Notes: generated by a model from the letters alone, not told the origin. A stretch of DNA of 64,000 nt from Actinomycetota bacterium (GCA_003168255.1 PMSU01000031.1:1-64000), one strand, 5' to 3'. Positions 52,061 to 61,462 are shown, numbered from the stretch's first letter. Numbers and translations are program-made.

Positions 52061-52240
52061 CCACCCGGCCGCGACTGCGTCCTGCCACCGCTACCCGGGC
52101 GCGTCCTGCCACCAGTACCCGGGCGCATCCCGCCACCAGTACCCGGGCGCATCCCGCCACCAGTAACCGGGCGCATCCCGCCACCAGTACCCGGGCGCAT
52201 CCCGCCACCAGTAACCGGCTGCATCCCGCCACCTCGCCGG
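52061..52240. repeat. 24-bp tandem repeats, about seven copies
   Basis: Unit starts CCACCAGTACCCGGGCGCAT and recurs every 24 bp (52085, 52109, 52133, 52157, 52181, 52205), with degenerate units at both ends. In one plus-strand frame (52016-52291) it codes for repeated PGRIPPPV. Changes between copies (CCC/ACC) alter an amino acid, so selection on that peptide is not evident. It lies just before the ABC permease gene, either as a leader or as a separate small Pro-rich ORF. Confidence 0.85.
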
Positions 52241-52287
52241 GTCGCTGCCACTCGGGTGCATCCCTTGCGCCCAATAGGCTCTCCGGC

Positions 52288-53406
52288 ATGAGTGGTTCTC
52301 GCGCGGGCGGTCGCGGCCAGATGAGCGGGCCGGGCAGCCTGAGCAAGCGGAGGAGCCTGAGCGCGCCCGGCGGCCTGTCCGACGCTCCGGAAATGGACGA
52401 CGAAGAATACGTCCCTGACGAGGCGGCCGGCCTGCCCGGCGACCCGCTGGCCGACCTGGCGAGAGAGCACGGCCTTCAGCTCAGCTCGGCACGGCCGAAG
52501 TTGTTCGACTACATGAAGCAGCTATGGCAGCGGCGCTACTTCATCACCGGCTTTGCCACCGCGCGCAATATCGCCATGTACACGGACTCCAGACTCGGCC
52601 AGGTCTGGCAGGTGCTGACGCCGCTGCTGAACGTGGGCGTGTACTACCTGATCTTCGGGCTCGTGCTGGATACCAGCCGCGGAGTGAAAAACTTCATCGC
52701 GTTCCTGGTCATCGGGGTCTTCGTCTTCAACTTCACGCAGCGGTCATGCATCATCTCCTCTCGGGTGATGTTTGACAGCCTGCCGCTGATCAGGGCGCTG
52801 CACTTCCCGCGAGCCTGCCTGCCGCTCGGCTATGTGCTGATCGAGCTCCAGCAGCTGATGGTCTCGGTCGTTGTGATCTTCGCGACCGTTCTCGCGGTCG
52901 GCGAACCCGTCACCTGGTACTGGCTGCTGATCATCCCCGTCCTGCTGATGCAGACGCTCTTCAACGTCGGTTGTTCCTTCATCCTGGCCCGCATCGGCGC
53001 CGGGTTCGACGACGTCAGCCAGTTGCTGCCGTTCATCGTCCGGACCTGGTTCTACTGCTCGGGCGTGATGTTCAGCATCCAGACCTACAGGACCCTCGCC
53101 CAGCACCCGGGGCTCACCCGGCTGCTTCAGTACAACCCGGCGGCCGTCTACATCACGCTGGTCCGGGATGTGCTGATGAGGTCGCAGCGGCTGAGCTCGC
53201 CCGGCGCACAGCCCTACAACAGCCATCTCTGCACCCTGTACTACCAGCATTCCAGCGAGTCGCAGTACATACTGGACAGCGGCCACTGCCACGCGGTCAT
53301 AAACCAGGCAACCCTCTGGTACTGCGGCATCGGCTGGGGGGTTCTCGCCATCGTGGTCGGCTTCATCTTCTTCTGGCGGGCGGAGGTGCAGTACGGCCGT
53401 GGCTAA
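52288..53406 (+). CDS. ABC-2 permease, teichoic-acid/polysaccharide export type (TagG-like)
   Basis: 372 residues. A charged, disordered first 80 residues precede a membrane domain of six segments, with 'IAMYTDSRLGQVWQVLTPLLNVGVYYLIFG' and 'RALHFPRACLPLGYVL' typical of TagG/Wzm permeases. I start at ATG 52288 (MSGSRAGGRG); the frame is open upstream but runs through the tandem repeats. The large outside loop before the last segment has Tyr/Ser-rich sequence. It overlaps the ATPase gene by 8 bp. The transported polymer is unknown. Confidence 0.87.
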   Translation: MSGSRAGGRGQMSGPGSLSKRRSLSAPGGLSDAPEMDDEEYVPDEAAGLPGDPLADLAREHGLQLSSARPKLFDYMKQLWQRRYFITGFATARNIAMYTDSRLGQVWQVLTPLLNVGVYYLIFGLVLDTSRGVKNFIAFLVIGVFVFNFTQRSCIISSRVMFDSLPLIRALHFPRACLPLGYVLIELQQLMVSVVVIFATVLAVGEPVTWYWLLIIPVLLMQTLFNVGCSFILARIGAGFDDVSQLLPFIVRTWFYCSGVMFSIQTYRTLAQHPGLTRLLQYNPAAVYITLVRDVLMRSQRLSSPGAQPYNSHLCTLYYQHSSESQYILDSGHCHAVINQATLWYCGIGWGVLAIVVGFIFFWRAEVQYGRG

Positions 53407-54181
53407 GCCAATGGTGGTCGTGGACGACCTGCACGTCGTGTACCGGGTGTACGGCGGGGGCGGGGATAAGGGGACCGCCGCCAGCTCCCTGATGCGGCTG
53501 ATGCGCAAGCAGCGCCGCCCCTCGATCCGCGAGGTGCACGCGATCCGGGGCGTCTCCTTCGTGGCCTACCGCGGTGATGCGGTGGGCGTCATCGGGCGCA
53601 ACGGCTCGGGCAAGTCGACTCTGCTGCGGGCGATTGCCGGCCTGCTTCCGGCCGAGCAGGGGGCTGTCTACACCGACGGTCATGGCGCCCTGCTCGGCGT
53701 CAACGCCGCGCTGCTCGATGATCTGACCGGGGAGAAGAACGTGGTCCTCGGCTGCCTGGCGATGGGGATGAGCCGCCAGGAAGTCAGGGACCGTTACCCC
53801 AAGATCGTGGAATTCTCCGGGGTAGGCGACTTCGTCAACCTGCCGATGCGGGCCTATTCGACCGGCATGGGCTCGCGGCTCAGGTTCGCGATCGCCTCGG
53901 CCAAGAGCCACGACATCCTGCTCGTCGACGAGGCCCTGGCCACCGGAGACGCCGAGTTCCGGCAGAAGAGCCACCGCCGCATCGACGAACTGCGCGCGGA
54001 GGCGGGCACCGTGTTCCTCGTCGCGCACAACCTGGGCGAGATCGAGGAAAACTGCAACCGGGTCATCTGGCTGGAGAAGGGCAAGATCGTTCAGGCAGGT
54101 GACGACGTCCCCGGGATCGTGGATGCCTACCTGGAGGCATCCGGCGGCCAGCCTCGGGTCCGCGAGCCCGCGAAGATCTGA
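53399..54181 (+). CDS. ABC exporter ATPase (TagH-like)
   Basis: 260 residues: Walker A GVIGRNGSGKSTLL (about residues 62-75), 'LDDLTGEKNVVLG', signature 'YSTGMGSRLRFAIA', Walker B 'DILLVDEALATGD' and switch His 'VFLVAHNLGEI'. TagH/Wzt type without a C-terminal carbohydrate-binding domain. Pairs with the permease just upstream. Confidence 0.92.
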   Translation: MAKPMVVVDDLHVVYRVYGGGGDKGTAASSLMRLMRKQRRPSIREVHAIRGVSFVAYRGDAVGVIGRNGSGKSTLLRAIAGLLPAEQGAVYTDGHGALLGVNAALLDDLTGEKNVVLGCLAMGMSRQEVRDRYPKIVEFSGVGDFVNLPMRAYSTGMGSRLRFAIASAKSHDILLVDEALATGDAEFRQKSHRRIDELRAEAGTVFLVAHNLGEIEENCNRVIWLEKGKIVQAGDDVPGIVDAYLEASGGQPRVREPAKI

Positions 54182-54215
54182 GTCGGCCGGTCAGCTGAAG
54201 ACCTGAGCGGGGCGG

Positions 54216-56768
54216 TCAGCTGACCGCCCAGATCTCCCCGGGCTCGCCGTAGCAGTCTTCCTGGACCAGCTGCGTGCCATCTGAGGAGTTATTGCCGGGA
54301 TCGTCCAGGCACCGGCCGGAGTTCGCGTTGACCAGCTGGCCGCTAGGCCCGATGATCCAGTGCTGGTTCGCGTTCGTCGCGTCGTTCGAATTGCAGGCAT
54401 ACAACTGGAGCTGGGCTCCGTCCAGCTTGCTGCTGCCGGTCAGGTCCAGGCACTTGCCGCCGAGCTTGAGCGTCTCATCCGGCTGCACGGTCCAGTCCTG
54501 GCTCTTCCCGCCGTTGCAGGTCCAGATCTGGATCTTGGTGCCGTTCGAGGTGCTGTCGCGGCTGTCGTCCATGCACTTGCTGCTGATCCCGGACTGGACC
54601 GGGCTGCCCGGAGGTATCCACGACTGGTTGGTTTTCCCCGTGCAGTTGTAGATCCACACCTGCGTGCCGTTCTTCGTCGCGCTGCCAGGGTCGGCCAGGC
54701 ACTTGCCTGCGTTGGGGTTGTACAGCTGGCCGTCGGATCCGACGATCAGCCACTGCTGGCCGTCTACGCCGTCGCAGCTCGACAGATCCACCAGAGTCTC
54801 ATTCGCGGTGCCGTTGCCCGCGACGCTCATGCACTTGCTGTGGATGGTCAGCGTACCGGCCCCGCCGGGATTGCCGTCCGGCTCGAATTCCCAGTCCTGC
54901 GCGGCAGTCCCGTTGCACGTGTATATCTGGATCTTGTTGCCGTTGCTGGTGCCGTTCTGGTGGTCATCCAGGCACTTACCGCTACCGCTGAGATCCAGGT
55001 CCACCGGGCCGGACACGCCGTGGTAGTCGGTCTTCAGGGACTGCACGGCCACCATGGAGAACGTCACGGAACCCGTCGCACCGGTGCCGTCCGTCGCCGT
55101 GACCGTGACCGTACTCGTGCCCGCCGCGCTGCCCAGCGTGCCGGTGATACGGCCGGTGCTGGGTCCGATCGACAGGCCGGCCGGAAGCCCGGTGGCGGAA
55201 TAGGCGAGTGTCTGGCCCGAGGCTGAGTCGTTGCCCTGCATTGCCAGGAATACCGCGGTGCCGGCCTCCTCGCCCTGCGCTCCAGGGTCGGCGACCGTCA
55301 CGACGTCGCCGGTCGCCGTGTTCGCGAACGCGGTCGTGTCGTCCGGGGTGCCCAAGCCGGTCGGCCCGTCGTACCCCGTCTCGGCATTGCACAGGTACTG
55401 CCGGGCGGTCTCGCAGCTGCCGTTGGAGCCCGACGTCACGTCGTACAGGTTTGCCGCCTGCCCGCTCTGGTACAGGTATGAGGCCGGGTAGGTGCCAGGC
55501 GTGGGAGTCCCAGCCAAGGCGTACACGGACGTGATGATCGGCGTGGCCACGCTGGTACCGCCGACGACTGCCCAGCCCTTCGACTTATAGCTGTCGTAGG
55601 TGGCCACGCCGGTCGCCGGGTCGGCCACCGCGGACACGTCGTTCTCCGTCCGGTTCAGGCAGCCGTCCGGGCTGGAGTCGTCCATCGTCTGCCAGGACGG
55701 CTTCGGGTCTTCCGAGCAACCCGAGCCCGTCGCGCCGTAGCTGTCGTTCCACACTGACTCGGTCCAGCCCCTGGAAACGCCCGAGTCGGCGGTCAGGCTG
55801 GTGCCGCCAACCGAGGTCACGAACTGCGTCGCGGACGGCCAGCCGGTGCCGTAGCCGGAGTCACCGGAAGCGACGGCGATGGCGACCCCCGGGTGATTGA
55901 AGTACACGTTGTCGTAGTAACTCTCGCTGGGGAACTCCACCCCGTTCCAGCTGTCGGACACGAAGACCGCCCCGCTGCTGACCGCCGTGTTGTCAGCCGT
56001 CCCGAGGTCGCTGAGCCCGTTCGTGGCGGCCTCGACGAGCAGAATGTGACAGTTCGGGCAGATCGCCGACACCATGTCAAGGTCAACGGATTCCTCCGAT
56101 GCCCAGCTGGTGTTCGCGGCAGGCAGCGGGGACGACGCGCCCTGCTCGTTCATCTTCGTGACGCATCCCACGCCGGTGGAGGTATTGCAGGGAGGCAGGC
56201 TGTACTGGGCGCGGTAGACGGCCAGGTCGGCCGCGGCGCTCGGGTCGTCGTAGGCGTCTACCACGGCCACCGTCTCGCCGGTGCCGCCGCTGGCCGACGC
56301 CGTTGCCAGGTTGTATGCGCTCTGTAGGTCGGTGGGCCCGTACCCGGATGGGGTTTGGTGCGGGACAACTCCGAGATAACGCTTGGTGTTCGTACGCATC
56401 AGCAACATGCATTGCATCTGACCGACCCGGCTCGGCACCGGGCAGACCTGGTGCACGGTGTCGGGCAGCTTCCTGGCCCGGGGGGCGGCCAGTGGCCGCT
56501 GCGCCGAGAGCGGCGTCGGCGGAGCGGCTACGTGGCTAGCCGCGGAGCCGGCTGCCGACGCCGCCGTGGCCGATGAAACAGCGGCCGACGCAGCGGGGCC
56601 TGCCGGGACGCCAGCAAGTCCGATCGTGACCAGGCCGGTCGTCGCGATGAGCGCCCCCGCTCGGCCCAGGCGCAACGGGCTGGAAAGACCAGCGACCCGC
56701 CGGAGGCTAAAGGAACCAGCGACCCGCCGGAGGCTGTGGTCGCGGCGTGATGGCAGAAGCCGGTGCAT
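54216..56768 (-). CDS. secreted S53 (sedolisin) protease with Ig-like and ricin-type lectin domains
   Basis: 850 residues. A long Arg-rich start with a hydrophobic core (about residues 33-63) suggests a signal peptide, followed by a propeptide. The S53 catalytic part shows 'SWASEESVDLDMVSAICP' (Glu and Asp of the acid triad), 'IAVASGDSGYG' (oxyanion Asp) and 'VVGGTSVATPI' (Ser). Then an Ig-like domain ('LPAGLSIGPSTGRITGTLG'), then two beta-trefoil lectin domains with repeated QxW motifs (QDW, QQW, QSW, QDW, QHW). Sedolisins work at low pH; the lectin part should bind sugar polymers. GGGAGG lies 8 bp before ATG. Confidence 0.9.
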   Translation of the reverse strand: MHRLLPSRRDHSLRRVAGSFSLRRVAGLSSPLRLGRAGALIATTGLVTIGLAGVPAGPAASAAVSSATAASAAGSAASHVAAPPTPLSAQRPLAAPRARKLPDTVHQVCPVPSRVGQMQCMLLMRTNTKRYLGVVPHQTPSGYGPTDLQSAYNLATASASGGTGETVAVVDAYDDPSAAADLAVYRAQYSLPPCNTSTGVGCVTKMNEQGASSPLPAANTSWASEESVDLDMVSAICPNCHILLVEAATNGLSDLGTADNTAVSSGAVFVSDSWNGVEFPSESYYDNVYFNHPGVAIAVASGDSGYGTGWPSATQFVTSVGGTSLTADSGVSRGWTESVWNDSYGATGSGCSEDPKPSWQTMDDSSPDGCLNRTENDVSAVADPATGVATYDSYKSKGWAVVGGTSVATPIITSVYALAGTPTPGTYPASYLYQSGQAANLYDVTSGSNGSCETARQYLCNAETGYDGPTGLGTPDDTTAFANTATGDVVTVADPGAQGEEAGTAVFLAMQGNDSASGQTLAYSATGLPAGLSIGPSTGRITGTLGSAAGTSTVTVTATDGTGATGSVTFSMVAVQSLKTDYHGVSGPVDLDLSGSGKCLDDHQNGTSNGNKIQIYTCNGTAAQDWEFEPDGNPGGAGTLTIHSKCMSVAGNGTANETLVDLSSCDGVDGQQWLIVGSDGQLYNPNAGKCLADPGSATKNGTQVWIYNCTGKTNQSWIPPGSPVQSGISSKCMDDSRDSTSNGTKIQIWTCNGGKSQDWTVQPDETLKLGGKCLDLTGSSKLDGAQLQLYACNSNDATNANQHWIIGPSGQLVNANSGRCLDDPGNNSSDGTQLVQEDCYGEPGEIWAVS

Positions 56769-56904
56769 GGATCAATCCTCCCGTGACCCATGGCGGCCCC
56801 GCGGGACGGGCGAGGGGCGGCCAAATGAACACATGGCGGCGCCGCTCCCCAGCGCCCCCCGTTGGAGCAAGCTATACCAGGTCCGGTGGAGTTAGCCAGA
56901 ACAA

Positions 56905-57026
56905 TTGTGGAATAGCCACAAATTAGAACTTTACGTACCACCGAGTTGGCCGTTCCCGTGTTTGCGTACCACCGAGTTGGCCGTTCCCGTGTTTACGTAC
57001 CACCGAGTTGACTGTTCCTGTGTATG
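56905..57026. repeat. 31-bp tandem repeat x3 and a small dyad upstream of the S53 gene
   Basis: CGTACCACCGAGTTGGCCGT begins each 31-bp unit at 56934-56964, 56965-56995 and 56996-57026; the first two are identical except for the last base, the third has several changes. TTGTGG-AATAG-CCACAA (56905-56921) is a 6-bp-arm dyad on the S53 side. The dyad may bind a regulator; the units look like iterons. Confidence 0.85.
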
Positions 57027-57106
57027 GAGTGATACAAGTTCCGTCCGTTGCGCGCTTAGCTCAGTGGTTTCCACAGTACGGCCGGTCGCAGGCGGAATCC
57101 GGCCAG

Positions 57107-59008
57107 CTACCCTCCGGTGTCCGCGCGCCTGAGCCGCAGCAGCATAACGGTGCCGCACTCCGGCCTGGACCGGGCCGTCAGCTCGCCCGCCTGCGCCCGG
57201 GCCAGCCGACGCGCGATGTACAGCCCGAGGCCGATACCGCCGAACCGGCGTCTGTCGCCGGTCTCGCCCTGCACGAAGCGCTCGAAGATCCTCTCATGAT
57301 CACCTGGCGCGATGCCAATGCCCTCGTCTGACACCGTGACCTCGATCTGGCCGTCAGACACGTGCGCCCGCACCGTAATGGTGCCGCCCTCCGGCGAGTA
57401 CTTGTACGCGTTCTCGAGTAGCTGGCCGACGATGATGTCGGTGGCGAGCTCATCGCCGTACGCGGCAGGCATCATCTCCGGAATGTCAGCGATGAGCACG
57501 TGCTTGTCGGACAAGGTCCGGAATGCGGAGGCCGATCCGGACAGCATGGCGGCAAGGTCGAACGGGCCGTTGCTTACCGCCAGATGCTCCGCGCCTGCCC
57601 TGGAGCCGAGCAGCAACTGCTCCACCAGACGGCCCAGCGAGCCGGCCCGGTCGGCAATCATCTGGACAGCCGCATGGCGGTCGGCATCGGGAAGCTTCTC
57701 CCAGCGGCGGGCCAGGGTGCTGGCGAAGCCCTGCACTACCGTGATCGGCGTGCGCAGCTCATGGCTGGTGGTGGCCAGGAACAAATCCTTGGCCTCCTCG
57801 AGTTCCTTGGCCGCGGTGACGTCACGGAAGTCGAGCACCCGCTCGTCGCTGCCGTCCAGCCGGTTGCAGAGCACGTCGAGCCACCGGCCGCTGCGCAGCC
57901 GGTGGGTGAGCTTCTCGCCCGGTTCAGGCAGCGGGAACGGCGGCGGCCTGCCCGCCACCTCGCCAGCCGATACCCCGGTCAGCATGTCCGCGGCCGGGTT
58001 CCACTGGAGCACGTACCCGGCGCCGTCGAGCACGGCAATGCCGTCCGCGCTGCCGTCGATGACCGCGCGCTCATGCGCCCGCTGCCGCACCACTTCCTCG
58101 AACGCCATGGCGTTGCCCAGCGCGACTCCGGCGTGCCCGGCCAGCAGCTCGAGTAGCTCGAGCTCGACATGGCCGACCTTCCGCCGGCTGTAGAGCGCGT
58201 AGAGCGCGCCGTAGGGACGCCCGCCGACATGGGACAGGCTGAGCGCGATGGTGTGCAGGCCGGGCAGCGCCGACCAGATCAGGTCGTCGAAGCCGCCGTG
58301 CTCGCCAGTGGTCATCATCACGGTCTTGTCCGACCGCATCAGCTCGCCGACCAGGCTGTTGCGCAGCGCGGCGGTCCGGCCGCGCAGGCTAACCGGCAGC
58401 CCGTCCATGCTGACAAGCCGGAGCACGCCGTCCTCGATCATCACGAAACCGCCGGCGTCGGCTCCGGTCAGCTCGCGCAGGCTGGCGGCGATCCGGTCGA
58501 GCACCGAATGCAGGTCACGCTGCGCGTTCATGTCCGCCACCACATCGCCTAGCCGACGCACCACCCGGGCGCGCTCGGCCATGTGGTGCCTGGCCACCTC
58601 GTCTTCGCCGGTCATGTGGAAGACGTTCACCCAGCCGATCACGTGACCGGCCGGAGAGCTGAGCGCACTCGTGTCGATGCGGACATCGACCACGCCGCCG
58701 TCCTTGCCGAGGCGGCGGGTCGCGAACGAGATCGGGCCGCCGCTGCGCACCCGCTCGAGGACCGCATTGTGCTCAGCCTTCAGCTCCTCGGGGATGATCG
58801 GCGGCTCAAGGCCGACGACCTCGGTGGCGGCCCAGCCAAACATGCGCTCCGCTGCCGGATTCCACAGCAGGACCGTGCGATCGGTGTCGAACGCGACGAT
58901 GGCATCGGGCGCCGACTCGATAACGGCCCTGGCCGTCGCGTCTACCCGTATCTGCCTGCCGACCGGCGGCGTGTCTACCCCCACCGCATCATCGTGCCAT
59001 CCGATCAT
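57107..59008 (-). CDS. sensor histidine kinase with PAS-GAF-PAS input
   Basis: About 633 residues from ATG 59008. The first PAS shows 'VIESAPDAIVAFDTDRTVLLWNPAAERMFGW', a GAF domain shows 'LTGADAGGFVMIEDGVLRLV', and a second PAS shows 'VIDGSADGIAVLDGAGYVLQWNPAADML'. The HisKA H-box is 'LATTSHELRTPITVVQGF', and the ATPase has 'ENAYKYSPEGGTI' and 'GGIGLGLYIARRLARAQ'. No membrane segment, so it senses something in the cytoplasm. No response regulator nearby. The frame is open to 59104, but that part overlaps the next gene. Confidence 0.88.
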   Translation of the reverse strand: MIGWHDDAVGVDTPPVGRQIRVDATARAVIESAPDAIVAFDTDRTVLLWNPAAERMFGWAATEVVGLEPPIIPEELKAEHNAVLERVRSGGPISFATRRLGKDGGVVDVRIDTSALSSPAGHVIGWVNVFHMTGEDEVARHHMAERARVVRRLGDVVADMNAQRDLHSVLDRIAASLRELTGADAGGFVMIEDGVLRLVSMDGLPVSLRGRTAALRNSLVGELMRSDKTVMMTTGEHGGFDDLIWSALPGLHTIALSLSHVGGRPYGALYALYSRRKVGHVELELLELLAGHAGVALGNAMAFEEVVRQRAHERAVIDGSADGIAVLDGAGYVLQWNPAADMLTGVSAGEVAGRPPPFPLPEPGEKLTHRLRSGRWLDVLCNRLDGSDERVLDFRDVTAAKELEEAKDLFLATTSHELRTPITVVQGFASTLARRWEKLPDADRHAAVQMIADRAGSLGRLVEQLLLGSRAGAEHLAVSNGPFDLAAMLSGSASAFRTLSDKHVLIADIPEMMPAAYGDELATDIIVGQLLENAYKYSPEGGTITVRAHVSDGQIEVTVSDEGIGIAPGDHERIFERFVQGETGDRRRFGGIGLGLYIARRLARAQAGELTARSRPECGTVMLLRLRRADTGG

Positions 59009-59030
59009 GCTCAGCAGCCGGTGAACACGC

Positions 59031-60494
59031 TCATCGCAGCAGGACGCCGGGGTTGAGCAGGCCACCTGGGTCAAGCGCCGTCTTGACCGCGCGCATGGCG
59101 GCAATCTCCGGCTGAGAGCGGCTCAGGTGCAGCAGCGCCGCCTTCGCCCGGCCGATCCCGTGCTCGGCCGAGATGGTCCCGCCGTGCGCCGCGGCAAGAC
59201 GCATCACCGTTTCATCCACCGCGCTATCGGCCGGATCCGGGCCGAGCACGTTCACGTGCAGGTTCCCCGCGCCGATGTGGCCGAACACGAACACCCGCGG
59301 CCCGGACGGCCCGGTCCCGGCAGCGCCGTCCGCCGCGTCCCGCACCGCCTCGTCGAGTTCGGCGCGGAATGCGGCGATCCTGGTGAGCGGTATGGCCACA
59401 TCCATCTTGTGCGGTATTCCGGCGGTGCTTATCGCCTCGGTATGCCGCTCGCGGTAGGCCCAGAGCGCGGCCCGACCTGGCGCGTCGACGGCGACAGCCG
59501 CCTGTTCGAGCGACGGGATTGCCGCCAGCCGTTCGGCATCGTCGGTTGAACCCGAGATCTCGGCCAGCAGGTATGCCGGCGCCGGCCGGCTGAGCGGGGC
59601 GGGCAGCCCGGTGATCTCGCGCACCAGCTCGACACCGGCTGCCTCGAAATACTCCGCGGCGCGCAGCCCCGGAGCCAGCGAGCGAATCTGCGCGTACAGG
59701 GCGGCCGCCGCCGCGATCCCGTCGACTCCGGCCAGCAGGGTGACCGCGGCTGATTCGGCGGGCCAGAGCCGCAGCCTCGCAGCCGTGATCACCGCGAGCG
59801 TCCCTTCACTGCCGACCAGCAGCTGGGCCAGGTCGTAGCCGGCGTTGTCGGCCGCCAGCCCGGACAGCCTGGAGATGACGCTCCCGTCGGCGAGCACCGC
59901 CTCGACGCCGAGCAATTGCGACCTGGTAGCCCCATACCGGATCGCGACGATCCCGCCGGCGTTGGTCGCGATCGTGCCGCCGACCGTGGCCGAGTCTCTC
60001 GACGCCAGGTTCACGCCGTATTCCAGGCCGGCCGCGGTCGCGTGCGCCCGCAGTTCCGCGATTGTCACCCCGGCCCCGGCGGTCACCTGCGCGCCCAGGG
60101 TGTCCACCGGTCCTAGCTCGCGCAGCCGCCTGGTGGACAGCACCACCGCGCCGAGGCTGCGGGCTGGAGCGGGGCGGGGGCCGGGAGCGGCGGCCGGGAC
60201 GGATGCTGGGGCGCGGCCGTTAGCCGGGACGGGTGCTGGGGCGCGGGCCTTAGCCGGGACCGAGCCGCCGACCAGGCCGGTGTTGCCGCCCTGCGGAATC
60301 ACCGTGGCACCGTGGGCCGCGCAGGCCCGCAGCACGGCGGTCACTTCCTGCACCGATCCGGGACGGACGGCGCACAATGCGTCGCCGTGGTACCTGCGGG
60401 TCCAGTCGGTGGTGTAGCCGACCAGCATGTCGGGCTCGGTGAGCACATGCTCATCTCCGACCTCGCTGGCGAGATCGCGTATCAGGCTGGGCAT
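59031..60494 (-). CDS. FAD-linked oxidase (GlcD/D-2-hydroxyacid dehydrogenase type)
   Basis: 487 residues. The FAD-binding PCMH fold shows 'VIPQGGNTGLVGGSVP', 'VTAGAGVTIAELRAHA', 'TVGGTIATNAGG' and 'YDLAQLLVGSEGTLAVITAA'. The C-terminal part shows 'GGTISAEHGIGRAKAALL' and 'ALDPGGLLNPGVLL'. After GGSVP there is an inserted Pro/Ala stretch of about 30 residues ('PAPVPANGRAPASVPA'), coded by near repeats. The acceptor could be D-lactate, glycolate or D-2-hydroxyglutarate. Confidence 0.88.
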   Translation of the reverse strand: MPSLIRDLASEVGDEHVLTEPDMLVGYTTDWTRRYHGDALCAVRPGSVQEVTAVLRACAAHGATVIPQGGNTGLVGGSVPAKARAPAPVPANGRAPASVPAAAPGPRPAPARSLGAVVLSTRRLRELGPVDTLGAQVTAGAGVTIAELRAHATAAGLEYGVNLASRDSATVGGTIATNAGGIVAIRYGATRSQLLGVEAVLADGSVISRLSGLAADNAGYDLAQLLVGSEGTLAVITAARLRLWPAESAAVTLLAGVDGIAAAAALYAQIRSLAPGLRAAEYFEAAGVELVREITGLPAPLSRPAPAYLLAEISGSTDDAERLAAIPSLEQAAVAVDAPGRAALWAYRERHTEAISTAGIPHKMDVAIPLTRIAAFRAELDEAVRDAADGAAGTGPSGPRVFVFGHIGAGNLHVNVLGPDPADSAVDETVMRLAAAHGGTISAEHGIGRAKAALLHLSRSQPEIAAMRAVKTALDPGGLLNPGVLLR

Positions 60495-60521
60495 CCGCCC
60501 AGCCTGCCATGCCGGCCGGAC

Positions 60522-61394
60522 TTACTTGAGCAGGCGGGAGAGCCGGCGGTCGGCCAGCGGCTTTCCGCCGGTCTGGCAGGTCGGGCAGTACTGGAGCGCG
60601 GAGTCAGCGAACGAGACCTCGCGCACCGTGTCGCCGCAGACCGGGCACGGCTGGCCGGCCCGGCCGTGCACCCGGAGCCCGGCCTTCTTCTCCGACTTCA
60701 GGTCACCGGCGGCCAGGCCGGACGACCTCGACACCGCCTCGCGCAGCGTGGTCACGATCACGGCGTGCAGCGCGGCCACTTCCTCGTCGGTCAGGGTGGC
60801 GGCCAGCCGGAACGGTGACATCCGCGCCGCGTGCAGCACCTCGTCCGAGTAGGCATTGCCGATGCCGGCGATGACTGCCTGGTCGCGCAGCAGGCCCTTG
60901 ACCTGGGTCCGGCGGCCGGCCAGCAGTCCCGCGAGGGTCTCGACCGTGAAGGACGCACCTAGCGGGTCGGGCCCGAGCCTGGCAACCCCGGGTATCGCGG
61001 CCGGATCGGTGACCAGGTAGACCGCCAGCCTCTTCTTGGTGCCCGCCTCGGTCACGTCGAAGCCCGGCCCGCCGACCAGCCGGAGCCTGAAGGCCAGCGG
61101 TCCCTTGCCCGGCCGGGAGCGCTCGTCCGGCAGGCTGTCCCGCCAGCGCAGCCAGCCGCCCCGTGCCAGGTGCATGACGACATGCAGCGGCGCGCCGGGT
61201 ATCCCGGCATCCAGGTCGAGGAACTTGCCGTGCCTGCTCGCCCCGGTGATCGTTCGCCCGGAGAGCTCGGTGACGTCCGGCTGGTAGGTCTTCAGCACGG
61301 ATATGGCGGTCACCTCGGCCCGGTCGATCACCCGGCCGACGGCCCGCTCGCGGAGGAACGCCGCGAGCGCCTCAACCTCGGGAAGTTCGGGCAC
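60522..61394 (-). CDS. Fpg/Nei-family DNA glycosylase
   Basis: Base-excision repair glycosylase/AP lyase. GTG 61394 gives VPELPEVEALA, so that after Met removal Pro is the catalytic N-terminus, as the family requires. 'QVKGLLRDQAVIAGIGNAYSDEVLHAARMSP' is the helix-two-turn-helix (about residues 157-187). Zinc finger CPVCGDTVREV..YCPTCQTGG near the C-terminus. Size 290, normal. Substrate (oxidised purine or pyrimidine) cannot be told from sequence by eye. Confidence 0.92.
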   Translation of the reverse strand: MPELPEVEALAAFLRERAVGRVIDRAEVTAISVLKTYQPDVTELSGRTITGASRHGKFLDLDAGIPGAPLHVVMHLARGGWLRWRDSLPDERSRPGKGPLAFRLRLVGGPGFDVTEAGTKKRLAVYLVTDPAAIPGVARLGPDPLGASFTVETLAGLLAGRRTQVKGLLRDQAVIAGIGNAYSDEVLHAARMSPFRLAATLTDEEVAALHAVIVTTLREAVSRSSGLAAGDLKSEKKAGLRVHGRAGQPCPVCGDTVREVSFADSALQYCPTCQTGGKPLADRRLSRLLK

Positions 61395-61440
61395 GGAAAC
61401 GATTGTGCCCTGGAGCACGCAGCTCACACCAGTTACTGGC

Positions 61441-61462
61441 TTAGTTGCATAATACGAACTAA
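61441..61462. promoter_or_regulatory. inverted repeat upstream of the stress-protein gene
   Basis: TTAGTT (61441-61446) and AACTAA (61457-61462) are exact inverted repeats with a 10-bp spacer holding an AT-rich GCATAATACG; CATAAT could serve as -10. The site is 37 bp before the ATG. Confidence 0.45.

Noticed and set aside
52061-57026. Tandem repeats at 52061 and 56934 as a CRISPR array
   Set aside because: Units are head to tail with no spacers, and no cas genes are in the window. The Cas4-like domain at 13 kb belongs to a UvrD helicase.
57050-57080. TTAGCTCAGTGGTTT, resembling a tRNA D-arm
   Set aside because: No acceptor, anticodon or T-arm in the right places on either strand.
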